This document shows positions 1 through 11,206 of a DNA stretch of 64,000 nucleotides, in pieces; position 1 is the first letter of the stretch, and the number at the start of each line of letters is the position of its first letter. The notes beneath the pieces were generated by a model. It had not been told where the DNA came from, made no database searches, and saw only the letters and a program-made list of their open reading frames with translations. Origin of the DNA: Capsicum annuum. Lineage: Eukaryota; Streptophyta; Magnoliopsida; Solanales; Solanaceae. The DNA is taken from assembly GCF_002878395.1 (NCBI RefSeq), contig NC_061121.1, forward strand, positions 13,463,217 to 13,527,216, read 5' to 3'. The translations under genes and the position numbers were made by a program.

Positions 1-842
1 AAGAGCAGGTTGTAACTAGGATGGATATCCATAACATGAAATTTAGCCTTGAATTTAGCAGGTCCCATCTAGATGTACAAATCAATTTCACCTATGGTAT
101 CTCTTTGCCCTCCATTAAACGCCCGCATATTTACATAGCGTTGGTGAATTTTCCCCAAATCATAGTCCATTTGAACCAATATGGAAAGAGGACAAATGTT
201 CAAACCAGATCCCTAATCTATCATTACTCGGTTAATCACATAGTCCTGACAAATAATAGTGACGTGCAAGGCTTTATTATGGATCATTCCCTTAAACGGA
301 AACTCTTCCTCACTGAAGGATAAGCGATGACTTCCCATAATATTTCCTATCATCGCAGCCAGATTCTCAACACTCGTGCTTGCGGGAATATATGCTTCAT
401 CCAATACCTTTAATAAAGCTTATCGGTAATATTATGAACTCATTAACAGTGCCAAAATAGAAATCTAGGCCGGAGTCTTCTCCAAATGCTTGACAATTAA
501 GTAGTCTTTCGGTTGCATATGCCTCCAAAATTCCTCGGCCTTTCTTTTAGTGATTGTCTTTTTCTTCGAATCCTTCCTATTAGTTAAATCTTTAAGGATG
601 TAGCATCGCCCAGATCGTGTCATCCCTTGGGCAGCGACGGTCTCTACAATAAATTTCTTCCAAGGTGGAGGAGTGTACACTTGAGTCGGGGTCTTCATTA
701 CTATAAATGGGGGATTTTCATTGACACTTAAGGAAACTACGGCTCTCTCTATCTTCTCCACCCTTTCTGTTCTTTTGAACTTTTCTAAATTCACCTTAGT
801 GATGGTCTTGCTAGACGCCAATTCGCCCTCTATTTCAATCAT
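1..842 (-). pseudogene. gag-protease linker and aspartic protease region, incomplete at left edge
   Basis: From 842 leftwards the protein has a charged linker, a basic MTRSGRCYILKDL motif, EAEEFWRHMQPKDYLIVKHL-like sequence (the genomic copy starts KAEEFW) and, after a break near 440, DEAYIPASTSVENLAAMIG, then NKALHVTIICQDYVINRVMID. In this lineage the protease Asp-Gly-Gly motif follows directly, and the next ~200 bases still translate to related sequence (MRAFNGGQRDTIGEIDLYIQ; then FHVMDIHPSYNLL at the window edge). The protease would cleave the gag-pol precursor. The frame is broken between 404 and 465. Confidence 0.8.
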
Positions 843-2008
843 GTTAACTGCAGGTCCCCATGATTAGACAATGGATTATTGTTGATATTTGGTGCCGGCG
901 ACTGAGGCGTGATGACCTTTTGATCAATCAAATATTGGATCTCGTGTTTTAAGTTAATACAATCCTCGCTACTGTGTCCCGCCGCTCCCGAATAATAGGC
1001 ATAATTTTGATCAGTATGATAAAATCGAGAATTAAGATTGATAAGTTTTGGTTGAATAGGTTGTAAATGACCGACATCTTTCAGTTTCCCAAAGAGTTGG
1101 GTGCGACTTTTGGCCAAAAGCGTGAAGTTTCGGGGAGGTCTTTTTTTGAGGTTTGGACGTGGAGGGTTATAATGGTTCTGATTAGCAGGAGGAGGTACTT
1201 GATGATAATTTGGATGCGCTTGGACGTTTGTTCGGTTATTTGAAAGGGTAGCTTGAACATGAGGCTGATAATTTGGCTATGGAACTTGGTATTGGGGTAA
1301 AATATTTGGTTGTAAAGCTTGGTATTACGATTGGATATTTGGAAGTGGAGCTTGGTATTGGGATTGGATATTTGGGAGTGAAGCTTGGTATTGGGATTGG
1401 ACATTTGGAAGTGGAGCTTGGTATTGGGATTGGATATTTGATAGTGGAGCTTGGTACTGGAGTTGAGTGTAGAATAAATGCTGAAAATTTGGTGATGATG
1501 AAGAAGAGAGAACGTTCCTAGGCTTGAATTTCTTCTTACACTTAGCAACAGAATCAGCAGAGACCGCACCTACTTCTTCCTTTTTCTTTTTTGGGAATAT
1601 AGAAGTGCCATGCGATGTTGGGGTTTTGACAATCTTTCCTATTCGAATGCCTTTTTATAGCGATTCTCCAATTTTTACTAAATCTGCGAAAGTTGCTCTG
1701 ACTACATATACCATCCTAGTATAATATTCTCCCTCCTGAGCGCAAGAGAATACCGATACCATCTCTTCTTCAGACATGGGAGGTTATACTTTGCCAGTTT
1801 CTTTTCTCCAATGGAAGGCATAGTCTCAGAAGCACTCATCATTCTTCTGTTTGATCCGGTCTAATTAGTGTGGATCACGGACTATTTCAATGTAAAATGC
1901 AAACTTATCGAGGAAACCTTTAGCCAACGCCCTCCAGTTAGTCCATTTTTTTAGTTCTTGAAATGTAAACCAATCTAAGGCTTTGCTGCTTAAGCTTCGG
2001 CTGAATAA
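839..2008 (-). pseudogene. gag, C-terminal half, of the Ogre/Tat element
   Basis: The frame continues from the LINE junction with SSKALDWFTFQELKKWTNW, has a stop near 1866, then a Gln/Pro/Tyr-rich region with an 11-residue repeat, and reaches a knuckle-like segment at about 1020-950 (YHTDQNYAYYSGAAGHSSED), a His/Cys cluster typical of this lineage's gag. The segment ending near 839 (NNNPLSNHGDLQLT) leads into the protease linker. Several stops are present, so no full-length gag can be made. Confidence 0.8.
1290..1480 (-). repeat. 33-bp tandem repeat inside gag (11-residue protein repeat)
   Basis: About five copies of a 33-bp unit (on +, GGAGCTTGGTATTGGGATTG followed by ~13 bp). In the gag frame on the minus strand this is a repeated YQAPLPNIQSQ-like unit, consistent with slippage-driven growth of a disordered linker. 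Confidence 0.75.
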
Positions 2009-2370
2009 CAACAACAACAACAACAAACCCAGTATATTCCCACCTAGTGTGGTCTGGGGAGGGTAGTGTGTACGCAGTCCATACCACTACCTCTCAAGAG
2101 GTAGAGAGGTTATTTCCAATAAACCTCTGGCTCAAGATAAAATGCAATATGAAAATGCATCAAAAGCATAGAACACAATAAAATAACATAGAAATGAATC
2201 CACAAAAATAATGTACATTGCCAAACAAAGGATACCAAGTTACACCTAATTACTGACTACGACTCAACCATACCCTTAGCCCTCTATCCTAATGTTTTTC
2301 CTCCATATCTTCCTATCCAGGGTCATGTCCTCAGTCAGCTGTAACTGCTCCATGTCACGTTTAATCACTT

Positions 2371-4145
2371 CTATCTAGTATTTTTCAGTCTACCCCTACC
2401 TCTATTGAAATCTTCCAAGGCCAACCTCTCACACCTACGAGCTAGGGCATCCGTGCCCCTCCTCAACACATGACCAAACCGTCTCAACCGTACTTTCCGT
2501 ATTTTATCCTCCACCGACACCACTCCCACTTTCTCCCGTATTATTTCATTCCTAACCCTGTCATCCCTTGTGAATCCATACATCCAATGCAATATTCTCA
2601 TTTCCGCCACCTTCAACCTTTGAATATGAGAATTCTTAACCGACCAATACTCCGCTCCATACAACATAGCAGGTCAGACTGCAAATCTATTGAATTTTCC
2701 TTTCAGCTTGGGGGGCACCTTCTTATCGCATAAAATTCCTGAAGTGAGCCTTCATTTCACCCAACCTGCCCCAATACGGTAAGAGACATCCTAACCTATC
2801 TCTCCATTCCCCTAAATGGTAGATGCAAAGTATTTAAAACTATCCCTCTTGCAAACCGCCTGAGAATCCAACTTCATTACCACCTCCTCTTCTTGCCTCA
2901 AGTCACTAAACTTGCACTCCAAGTACTCCATCTTGGTCCTACTCAATCGGAAACCTTTAGACTATAGGGTTTGTCTCCAAACCTCCAGCTTATCATTAAC
3001 CTCTTGTTGCGACCCATCAATCAAAACTATATCATCCGCAGAAAGCATACACCAAGGTACCTCGCCTTGTATATTCCGCGTCAACACATCCATCACCAAA
3101 GCAAACAAAAAAGTACTAAGATTTGATCCCTGATGCAACTCTGTCAAGACCGAAAAATGCTCAGAGTCTCCTTCTACTGTCCTTACCCGAGTCTTCTCTC
3201 TCTCGTACATGTCCTTAATCGCTCTGATGTACACCACTGGGACCCCTCTCACCTCCAAGCATCTTCAAAGAACCTCCCTAGGGACTTTGTCATACACCTT
3301 TTCCAAGTCAATAAACACCATGTAAAGATCTCTCTTTCTCTCTCTATACTGCTCTACCAATCTCCGCACTAGGTGAATTGCCTCAGTCATAGAGCGACCA
3401 GGAATAAAACCAAATTTATTCTCCAAAATAGACATAATCTTCCTCAACCTCCGCTCCACCACCCTCTCCCAAATTTTTATCGTGTGACTTAACAACTTAA
3501 TACCCCAGTAGTTATTGTAACTCTGAATGTCACCCTTGTTCTTATATAAAGGAATCATTGCGCTCCATCTCCACGCCTCAAGCATCTTTGCTGACTTAAA
3601 AATATTGTTAAACAATTTGGTCAGCCACCTCAACCCTATCCCACCAGAGAACTTCCAAAAATCCACTGGAATCTTCCCGGGCCCTATCGTCCTACCCCTT
3701 CGCATCTTGTCAATAGCCTCACTGACCTCTCCTACCTTAAAACGCCGACAAAAGCCAAAATCACGATACTTCTCAAAGTGCTTTAACTCCCCTAACACAA
3801 CACCTCTATCCCCCTCATTATTCAAGAGCCTATGAAAATACAACTGCTATATTTTCTTAATGAGGGCGTCATCCACCAAAACTCTACCATCCTCCCCCTT
3901 AATGCACTTCACCTGGTCCAGATCACGACCCTCCGCTCTCTAACCTTGGCAAGCCTGAACAACCTCTTCTCCCCACCTTTCTCCTCTAACCCCTTATACA
4001 AACTCTCAAAAGCTGTTGTCTTAACAGCCATAACTGCTAACTTAACCTCTTTCTTAGCCAACTTGTACTCCTTACTGCTCACCCGCTTTTCATCTTCCTC
4101 CTTACTCTCAACTAACTTAGCGTAAGCTGCCTTTTTCGTCTTCAC
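2371..4145 (-). pseudogene. LINE reverse transcriptase domain, disrupted
   Basis: Three open pieces of one protein follow each other. A lysine-rich linker is at 4145-3909. The RT finger and palm region at 3843-3265 has MIPLYKNKGDIQSYNNYWGI, FGFIPGRSMTEAIHLVRRLV and YMVFIDLEKVYDKVPREVL. The catalytic palm at 3258-2962 has VPWCMLSADDIVLID, where the family FADD box reads SADD. After a gap, 2667-2371 gives the C-terminal part ([20 protein letters not shown] ... [11 protein letters not shown] ... RGRG) known from plant RTE-like LINEs. Stops and frame changes between the pieces show a dead copy. Confidence 0.85.
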
Positions 4146-4458
4146 CTTCTTCTTAACCTCTTCATTCCACCACCAATCCCCCCGATACCGACCAAACTAG
4201 CCTCTCGAGACACCCAACACCTCTCTAGCAGCCTTCCTGATGCAACCAGCAACCTTATACCATATACTATCCACGTTCCCTATGCGCTACCACACCTCCA
4301 TCCCCTCTAATTTTGCCCCTATCTCCATAGCACTAATCGGAGACAAACTGCCCCACCTAACTCTAGGTCGACCCTTCCCACCCTGCCTCATCTTGCCCTT
4401 CTTGATAACCAGGTCTATCACCAGAAGTCTGTGCTGGGTCGCAAGTTCTCGCTCAGAA

Positions 4459-5288
4459 TTACCTTACAATCCTTAAACAAAGCTCTATCCCCCTCCTAAG
4501 CAGCAAGAAGTCAATCTGAGTCTTGGCTACTCTACCACAAAAAGTAACCAACTGCTCTTCCTTCTTCGAAAAGCTGGAATTCACAACCACCAATCCAAAG
4601 GCCCTCGGAAAATCCAAAAGAGCAGCTCCCTCATCATTCCTAACCCTAAACCCAAAGCCCCCATGCACATCATCGTACCCTAACAGCAAAGACCCGATGT
4701 GCCCATCGAAATCCCCTTCTATAAAAATCTTCTCCGAACTAGGCACGCCTCTAACCACCTCATCCGAAACCTCCCAAAAAATCTTTTTCTTCTCCTCACC
4801 TAGGCCCACCTAAGGCGCATACGCACTGCAAATATTCAAAGTAAACCCCTTCAAGACCAGCAAATATTCAAAGTAAACCCCCTCAAGACCAACTAGATAG
4901 TCATAACCCTATCACTAACCCTTTTAACCTCCACTACCTGCCCCTGAAGCTACTCATCCACTAAGATATCTACGTCATTCCTACGCCTATCACTACCTGA
5001 AAACCACAACTTGAACCCATCTACAACCCTAGCCTTGGAACCTACCCACTTAGTCTCCTGGACACACGCAATATTAATCTTTCTCTTCTTAAGAATCTTA
5101 ACCAGCTCTATCAACTTACCCTGCAGGGTCCCAATGTTCCACGACCCAACCCTCAAACTATCAACTCTCTTATCCCCTCCATTAATACCTAGCACTGCAC
5201 ATCTCGGACCTAACCCAACACCAGCCCCTCCACCCACCCCCAGCCCCCCAGGACCCACAGGGCATGACCCTAATCCACCATGTGCCAC
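4459..5288 (-). pseudogene. LINE endonuclease (APE-type) domain, disrupted
   Basis: From 5288 leftwards a Gly/Pro-rich leader precedes RVGSWNIGTLQGKLIELVKI and IACVQETKW, which carry the Asn and Glu of apurinic-type LINE endonucleases. The frame stops near 4950. It resumes at 4809 with VPSSEKIFIEGDFDGHIGSL, where the family normally has GDFNGH (Asn to Asp here), and TQIDFLLLRR. A 32-bp direct duplication (about 4829-4892) sits in the gap between the two open parts and disturbs the frame. The domain would nick genomic DNA to prime target-site reverse transcription. Plant databases often label such fragments craniofacial development protein 2-like. Confidence 0.82.
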
Positions 5289-5930
5289 CTAATCCACTAC
5301 TCAACACAAAGTACAATGAAGGCTAAAACAGCAATACCAATAAATAGCTCATGTAAAGCACAAAATGCAACCAAAATTCCAGCACAACAGATGCTAAAAA
5401 ATAAAGAAATATAGAGAACTAAAAAAGAAATATACAGAAATGAAGAAATCAAGAAATAAAGAGCAAGGTTAGTATTTAGAGCAAGGATAGAATTCACCAC
5501 GATATATAGAGGTGTGTCACCGAAATCACGTCACCTGAAACTTTGTCGGAGGATCGCAGGATTAAATTTGGTGTGGGATCTGATAAGCCACCTTCACCAC
5601 TAAAATCTGGTCCCTTCATCAGTGTTGCTTCCTCTATTACCGTCACAGGAGTTGGGAATAAAACCCCACACCTTCAACGAGGGCACAATGGTTGGCCGTG
5701 TGGAAAAAGGTCAGAAGGAAAATAGGAAGACCAAGAAAAAGAAAGAGGAAAAAGAGAGAGAAAGGGAGTAGCAACCTTGCCTGTTGCCGGCGATGTTACG
5801 CCGCCGGTATCTGCTTCGCCGGAGCTGACCCAGTCACATCAAAAAGGACGTTGAAGAGGTATGTTGTTTGTTTGTAAATGTTAGTAGAGAGAAAAGGTGA
5901 GGAGAGATTGTGTCAAAGTCCTATAATTCC

Positions 5931-6930
5931 AAGCTTCGGTTGAATAAGCGCATCAATAATGCCTCATTTTTTCCTAACCCCACCATTTGATCACAATACC
6001 TTCTCAGATAGGTCATCGGATTTCCAGTATCGTTGAACATCTCAAATTTAGGGACCTTGTATCCTTCTGCTAGATCTACTCTAGGGTGAGCACATAGATC
6101 ATCCTAACCCAGACCATCGTTGTCCCTCACCCCATGAGATTCTTTTATCCTCATAATCTCCTCATTCATAGCCAATAACTTCATCTTATGCTCGGTCCTT
6201 CATTTTTTTCCTTCTTCTCATAATGGTCTATCTCAGGATTGGGAAAGAAATTATAGTTATCAGGAAATATGATGACATGAGAGGGATCTGGAAGGTTAGA
6301 TTGATTTTGAGAATGAGAGGAGTTTGGGTGGTAGGTGAGGAGAACATTTTGGAAATTAGAAAATTTTTGTGGAATTTGAAAGTAGTTTGGTGGGATCTAA
6401 GAAGGATTTTGTGGATTCAAATATAAATTTTGTGGATTCGGAGAAGGATTTAGTAGATTTGGGGAAGGATTTTGTAGATTTAGGAGCAAATTTTGAGGAT
6501 TCAGGAGCGAATTTTGTGGATTTGGAAGTGGGTTTTGTGGGTTTGGAAATGGGTTCTGGGGATTTGGGAATGACCTTTGTGGGTTTGAAGACGAATTTTG
6601 TAGGGTTAAGGATGGATTTTGCAGATGATAAGCATCTGAGTTATTTTCTCGATTGGTGTTTTGGACAAGTTGAGGAGCGAAGATGGGAAATATATTATTT
6701 GGATGGTCTCGGAGAATAGGCGTACTGGGGGAAGGGATCTAGAGTGCAATCTCGTGTCCTCCTGGAGCGGGGGCGTTCGCAATGATGACCAGGTTAGCCA
6801 AATCTTGAGTACGATTCATCTCCTCCTGAAGCATTTCCAATTTTCTCGCGAGTTCAGCAATCATCTCATTTTGTTTCGCTATTACATTGTCCCTGATGGT
6901 CAATGTATTTCCTTCATCACTTCCCGTCAT
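5931..6930 (-). pseudogene. gag, N-terminal half, of the Ogre/Tat element
   Basis: The frame opens at 6930 with MTGSDEGNTLTIRDNVIAKQ, a helical start with a Met/Leu/Glu-rich segment. A long Asn-Pro-Gln low-complexity stretch follows (about 6650-6250), then the capsid-like region with LPEGYKVPKF-type sequence near 6060 and EALLMRLFNRSLS at the right end of the LINE insertion. Stops lie within the repeat region. It continues without loss of frame at 1991, across the nested LINE. Gag forms the particle that packages element RNA; this copy cannot. Confidence 0.8.
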
Positions 6931-7463
6931 GTTTGAATGATGATTAGGGGATGGGATCTTATGCGCTTTTAACCGGGTAAATTAAGGATGTTTTGCCAGC
7001 TTATTTTAACCTGAGTAGTTTTCTATTATCTATAAAGTAAAATAACTGAAAGGCAGATGTGTTAGTTTCCATATGCGATAAGTAATGCAAGATATTTGAC
7101 AAGAAGAAACCACATAGAGTTATTGGTGCCACATACAAACTGATCCATGGGAGCATAGTAGATAAGTTTGTCTTTGACTCAAACAAACACACATAAACAC
7201 ATAAAGCAGTTATGTCACATAAACATTGTAATAGCACGCATCTTTACTGGGGTGACCCTTTTAAGCCAAGGGTTTGGGCCTAACGGATTTTGAAGAAAAT
7301 ATATACCTTTTTTAAATTCGGTCCATTATCCTCCTCCCCCAACTTTCATAGATATGTAAAGGGCATAAATACGTACCAAATATAAAAAAAGATGGATACA
7401 ATCTTTAGGGAAAAGGGAGATAACGTGAAAGAAAATAAGGTCCCATGCGGGGGAATAGAAAAA
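6931..7463 (-). other. Non-coding gap between ORF1 and gag
   Basis: About 530 bp with no coding signal. In characterised Ogre elements an intron is spliced near this position, but I could not place convincing donor and acceptor sites. Confidence 0.4.
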
Positions 7464-9047
7464 CTAGCTACTGGATGATCCTTTATTTGCCCTTGCCTTC
7501 TTAGCCTTGTTCACCTCCTGAGATATTTGATATCTGTTGATGATCAGATGACTTCCGCACAGCTTTGCCTTGTTTTTGTAGGTCATTTTTTCTATGTTAT
7601 CAATCTGAGAAGCTATGCAATCATCCAAATCGATTAGACACTGCCTAGCATCATCAGCCTCTTGCCTAGCTCGCTTCAACTCTTTCCTCAACATGCGTAT
7701 AGTCAAAGCATCCTCCATATGCATCTGTTAGTGCACGATTTCACTTCTTTAAAATTCATCTTGAAGTCTGTGGATTCGAATTTGATGCTCATATTCTATA
7801 TCAATAACTCCGGTGGGTACATTTGGCCCCGAAATTAATGCTCTGCCGAGACTCTTCTTCAACCACTCCTTGTAAGTGTCGCTGACTTTGGGTTCATACT
7901 TGATACAGAAAGAGACTTCCTTCTACCATCTTGTTCTCCATCCATTTACCATGTAGTTTTTTAGCAGCGACTCACTTTCGTCATACTCAGTAAAGAATCT
8001 AAGCATAGAGGCGGTTTGGGGTGTCTCCTGCTTAATATCGAATTGCCTAAGAACTCTGGCAGAATTATAGGGATGGGTTCCCCTGAGAACTGGAAGCACT
8101 AGAAAAGGCCACTCACCCCCTCGAATCATGTATTTCCCTGAACGAAGATATTTGATGGACCATTGGACATCGTCATCCCTTAGTTCCCCAAAAGTTTTAA
8201 ACCAAAATTTCAGAGATGCTTTCCTTTTAAACTTATGCAGGAACAACCAAATGTCGTGCGATGATAGAAGATCCCCCCTTGTTTGATGATCAGGCTGTAC
8301 CGTTCTAGGATTTTTCACTAAATGCATCATCATCCACCATTGTAAGATAAGGTCACAATCTTGAAAGAAACGATTCTCAGCTTGACACCTTCCCAAAGAT
8401 CGATATATGTCGGCTATAACCATGGGAGCTAAGCTATGGAATACCATTTTAGAACCGTACTTCACTCCATAGAAGAGTGCGTGTGTCAGTATGACAACTC
8501 TTGGATGAACTGTGCCATTTTTCCCTTGTGGAAACACCATAGTGCCAAGTAAGCCTACCGCAAATGCAAATGCTCTTGTCTCCTTCCATTTTTCTTCCGA
8601 TTTAAATTTATGTCTGAACTTCTGAAAAGCATTAAACCTTCCAAATTGGTGATACAACTCACAAAAAGGGATGTTTGCCCCATCATGTTTCCCTATCCAG
8701 GTGTCATCATCAATTAAAAAGACCTTCTTGATCTCTTGATGGTCCCATATAACCGGGACTAGAATGTTCTTATCAGGTGTCTCTTTTCTCTTGAAACACA
8801 TTTCAGTCAATGGTGGGGGTCAATTCAACATCCCCGAAGAGAAACACCATATTCTGATCATCCCAAAAGGTCGTCAGCACATGAATCATTTCGGTCAAGC
8901 GTCCATCTCGATTAACGAAGGTCAATGCCCGATATGTGTTCTAACAATCTTTCTCTCTTCTATGCTCATGTAATCCTACCATAGTTTCAGGAAGTGGTCG
9001 GGTCTGGTAACCATCTTGAAATTTTCACAGGGATGTAGTTGAGCCAT
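7464..9047 (-). pseudogene. ORF1 of Ogre/Tat element, plant-mobile-domain-like (DUF7745-type) protein, broken
   Basis: The frame starts at an ATG (9047) giving MAQLHPCENFKMV and runs about 528 codons to a serine-rich end (AKKARANKGSSSS) at 7464. Stops interrupt it near 8977, 8934, 8910, 8898, 8889 and 8817, again at 7920 after NGWRTRW, and twice just before 7724. The longest open part, about 7923-8810 (295 codons), has a block typical of retrotransposon-borne aminotransferase-like/PMD proteins (LLGTMVFPQGKNGTVHPRVV, then PMVIADIYRSLGRCQ and a tryptophan-rich LQWWMMMHL). The last 86 residues look coiled-coil. The function in Ogre elements is unknown. All breaks are substitutions in one frame, which suggests simple decay. 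Confidence 0.8.
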
Positions 9048-9391
9048 ATCCTACACGAAAGCAAACAAAGATAAGTCTACCCCTACCTCAAAGGATAATG
9101 GATTAGATTAAACAAACATATATTTTCTTCAACACATAAATATGATCCGTCTTTAATTGACTCGGGGTCAATAGACGCAGGGCAGATTTTCTAATAGGCC
9201 CAGATTTTCTAATGGGCCCAATACCCCCTCGGGTACTGGGTCGTCCTAGGCTCATGCCTAAATTAGGGTTTTGGTTTCGCTCTATCCTAGGTTTCTAGAG
9301 TGGGTTTGAACCATGTTCCCAAGTGGACGACTAAGGTTTGAAAACACGAACAGCCATCAGACGACTCACATGCTAATAAACTGTAACTATT

Positions 9392-9878
9392 AAGGCGAAA
9401 CAAACAATAATAACTATTTTTCCAACATAAAAGAAACAACTTTTCATGCTAAAAACAAATATATCCGCCAACAATGAATTTAAACATGCCATGAGTACAT
9501 CTTTTGAGCAAAGATCAAAACTTTATACAAAATAATCAAAGAATAAAGCTAAAAGGCAAAACAATCAATATTAACTATTCTTTTCAACATAAAGAAAACA
9601 ACTTTACATGCTAAAACAAACATATCCACCAACAATGAGTTTAGTTAAGACATGAGTACATCTTTTAAGCAAAGATTGAAACTTTATTTATAATAATCAA
9701 AGAATAAAGACAAAAAGGAGAAACAATCAATATTAACTATTCTTTTCAACATAAAGAAAACAACTTTACATGTTTTTAAACAAATATATCCACCAACAAT
9801 GAATTTAAACAAAGCATAAGTACATCTTTTAAGTAACGATTGAAACTTTATCTATAATAATAAAAGAATAAAGTCAAA
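9392..9878 (-). repeat. Three tandem copies of a ~162-bp unit near the LTR 3' end
   Basis: Unit starts (AAGGCAAAACAA-like) fall at about 9392, 9553 and 9715, with a fourth partial start at 9879, so periods are 161-164 bp. Copies share blocks such as AACATAAAGAAAACAACTTT and ATCCACCAACAATGAATTTA. Tat-lineage elements are known for tandem arrays in their untranslated regions that can seed satellite DNA; this array sits in or beside U5. Confidence 0.8.
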
Positions 9879-10342
9879 AAGGCATGCACAACTATTGTTA
9901 GCTCATTTTTATACCATGAACATGAAAATAACCATAATATTGATACCATAACGTCGTATGGCCTTCAAGACCGTCTACAGCAAACAATCCCAGCAAATAA
10001 AATTATAACTACGAACTACGAAGAAGAAAAAGATGAAGAAGAAAATAATAATAAAACTAAAAAAAAGGAAAGGTGTGTTTACCTTTTTTAGGGCAGCAAA
10101 ACGGGACTACAAGCTTTCTTGGAGTCTTGATTACTATCGGAAAGATTTCAACTCGAGAACTTAGATTAGCCCACGAATTTCATGAAAAACTTTTTACTAA
10201 AATAAAACTCTTCTTTGCTCCAAAAAAAAAAAATTCAACCTTGATACTTTTTTTTTCACTAAAAAGAATTTCAACTATTTGCTCAAAAGCTTTTCAATTC
10301 TTTGAGATTTTGAAACTTGGTCTTTCTACCAAAATAATAGTA

Positions 10343-10352
10343 GTATTTATAG
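10343..10352 (-). promoter_or_regulatory. Probable TATA box of the LTR promoter
   Basis: The minus strand reads CCTATAAATAC here, a good plant TATA box about 860 bp inside the LTR. That would set U3 at roughly 11206-10320 and R/U5 from there to 9339. No start site can be fixed from sequence alone. Confidence 0.5.
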
Positions 10353-10454
10353 GAAAGAATGGGGATTCCATTCTTTTCATCCATCAATGTGGAGAAAAAA
10401 TATTTAGGGATGTTTTTGGAATTTTAAAAGTTGAAGATAAGGTGATGTGAAAAA

Positions 10455-10630
10455 TAAACTGGGGGAAAATTGTACAATATAGTACAATTTTTGAATTGAA
10501 AAAATTGAAATTTGAAAAAAGAAAAAGGTTGGGGAAAATTGTACAATGTAGTACAATTTTTGAATTTTAAAAATTGGAAAAGGACAAAGTTGGGGAGAAT
10601 TGTACAATGTAGTACAATTTTTGAAATTAT
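10455..10630 (-). repeat. Three 60-70 bp direct repeats in the LTR U3
   Basis: The core TTGTACAATRTAGTACAATT recurs at about 10470, 10539 and 10600, each in a GGGGAAAATTGTACAA context with a purine-rich spacer. The core is itself a near palindrome (TTGTAC ... GTACAA). The array lies about 120-280 bp upstream of the TATA box on the transcribed minus strand, where retrotransposon enhancers are usually found. Confidence 0.75.
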
Positions 10631-11206
10631 TTTTTGGTAGAAATTGGGTAGAAGTTATGAGTTTTTGGGAATTTTGAGTTATTTAAAAGATAACCCCAAT
10701 TGAGATTTAAAATTTAGCCAGATTTATTTAATTTTGACCAAATTAAAAATCAATTGGCGGATTGCATTACAATTATTACCAATTTGATTTCAATTATCGC
10801 CAAATCTAATAGATTGGCTAAATTAAATTGAAATTCGATACGAATTAATGCTTCTTTTAATCTCGAGTTTCTTGATTTAATAAAATCAAACACATATTTA
10901 TCCAAATAAACTATTTTTGAGAATAAATTATATTTAAATCAAGATTTTAGTCATTTAGATTTATTATCAAGATAAGCCTTGATTAAAATTCAATATTTTG
11001 TAAAATAAATATTTAAGTAACAAAATTATAAAATTTTGTATAATTGAATACGATAAAATATAATTGCTACTTAAAATGAAAAATTTACCTAAATAAATAC
11101 TTTGAAAAGCTTTTATTCAGATAAAATAAATGTTGTAATTTTATTCAAAAATCGAAGAAATTCAAAAATAAACTTAATCGTAGAAGGCAAAAATTAGGTG
11201 TCAACA

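Larger units (their letters stand above)
2009..5930 (-). mobile_element. RTE-like LINE nested in gag, ~3.9 kb, 17-bp target duplication
   Basis: The element reads right to left: untranslated leader (about 5930-5290), endonuclease, reverse transcriptase, then a 3' UTR ending in TTG repeats (ACAACAACAACAAC on + at 2009). It is bounded by AAGCTTCGGCTGAATAA (1992-2008) and AAGCTTCGGTTGAATAA (5931-5947), 16 of 17 identical. Removing the insert plus one duplicate rejoins the host gag frame exactly (LMRLFNRSLSSKALDWF). The TTG tail and the block CAAACCCAGTATATTCCCAC are shared with TS-type SINEs, for which RTE LINEs are the presumed enzyme source. Frameshifts and stops make this copy inactive. Confidence 0.88.
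1..11206 (-). mobile_element. Ogre/Tat-type Ty3/gypsy LTR retrotransposon, 3' part outside window
   Basis: On the minus strand the order is 5' LTR (11206-9339), an extra ORF1 (9047-7464), a non-coding stretch, gag (6930 downwards, split by a LINE) and the start of the protease domain (to position 1). An ORF1 upstream of gag with a plant-mobile-domain-like protein is the hallmark of the Tat/Ogre lineage. The element begins TGTTGACACC at 11206 going left. RT, RNase H, integrase and the 3' LTR must lie left of the window. Many in-frame stops in ORF1 and gag show it is dead. The host duplication would be CGGGA (11207-11211) if the usual 5 bp applies; the partner copy is outside the window. Confidence 0.85.
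9339..11206 (-). repeat. 5' LTR of the Ogre/Tat element
   Basis: Read on the minus strand it starts TGTTGACACC (11206) and is taken to end ...TTTTCA at 9339, giving TG...CA ends and about 1.87 kb. The left boundary is less certain than the right. Just inside the element (about 9318-9336, minus strand) is a stretch resembling the tRNA-Arg type primer site of Ogre elements (TCCACTTGGGAAC core), with mismatches. The LTR contains a TATA box, three 60-70 bp repeats upstream of it and three 162-bp repeats downstream of it, annotated separately. Confidence 0.65.

Noticed and set aside
1273..1521. 82-codon open frame on + with glycine/isoleucine repeats
   Set aside because: It is the antisense reading of the 33-bp gag repeat; the coding strand is minus.
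6223..6719. Two overlapping + frames with FVDLG-type repeats
   Set aside because: They are antisense to the Asn-Pro-Gln repeats of gag.
10073..10450. 125-codon + frame
   Set aside because: Lies antisense in the Ogre LTR over the TATA region, with no domain.
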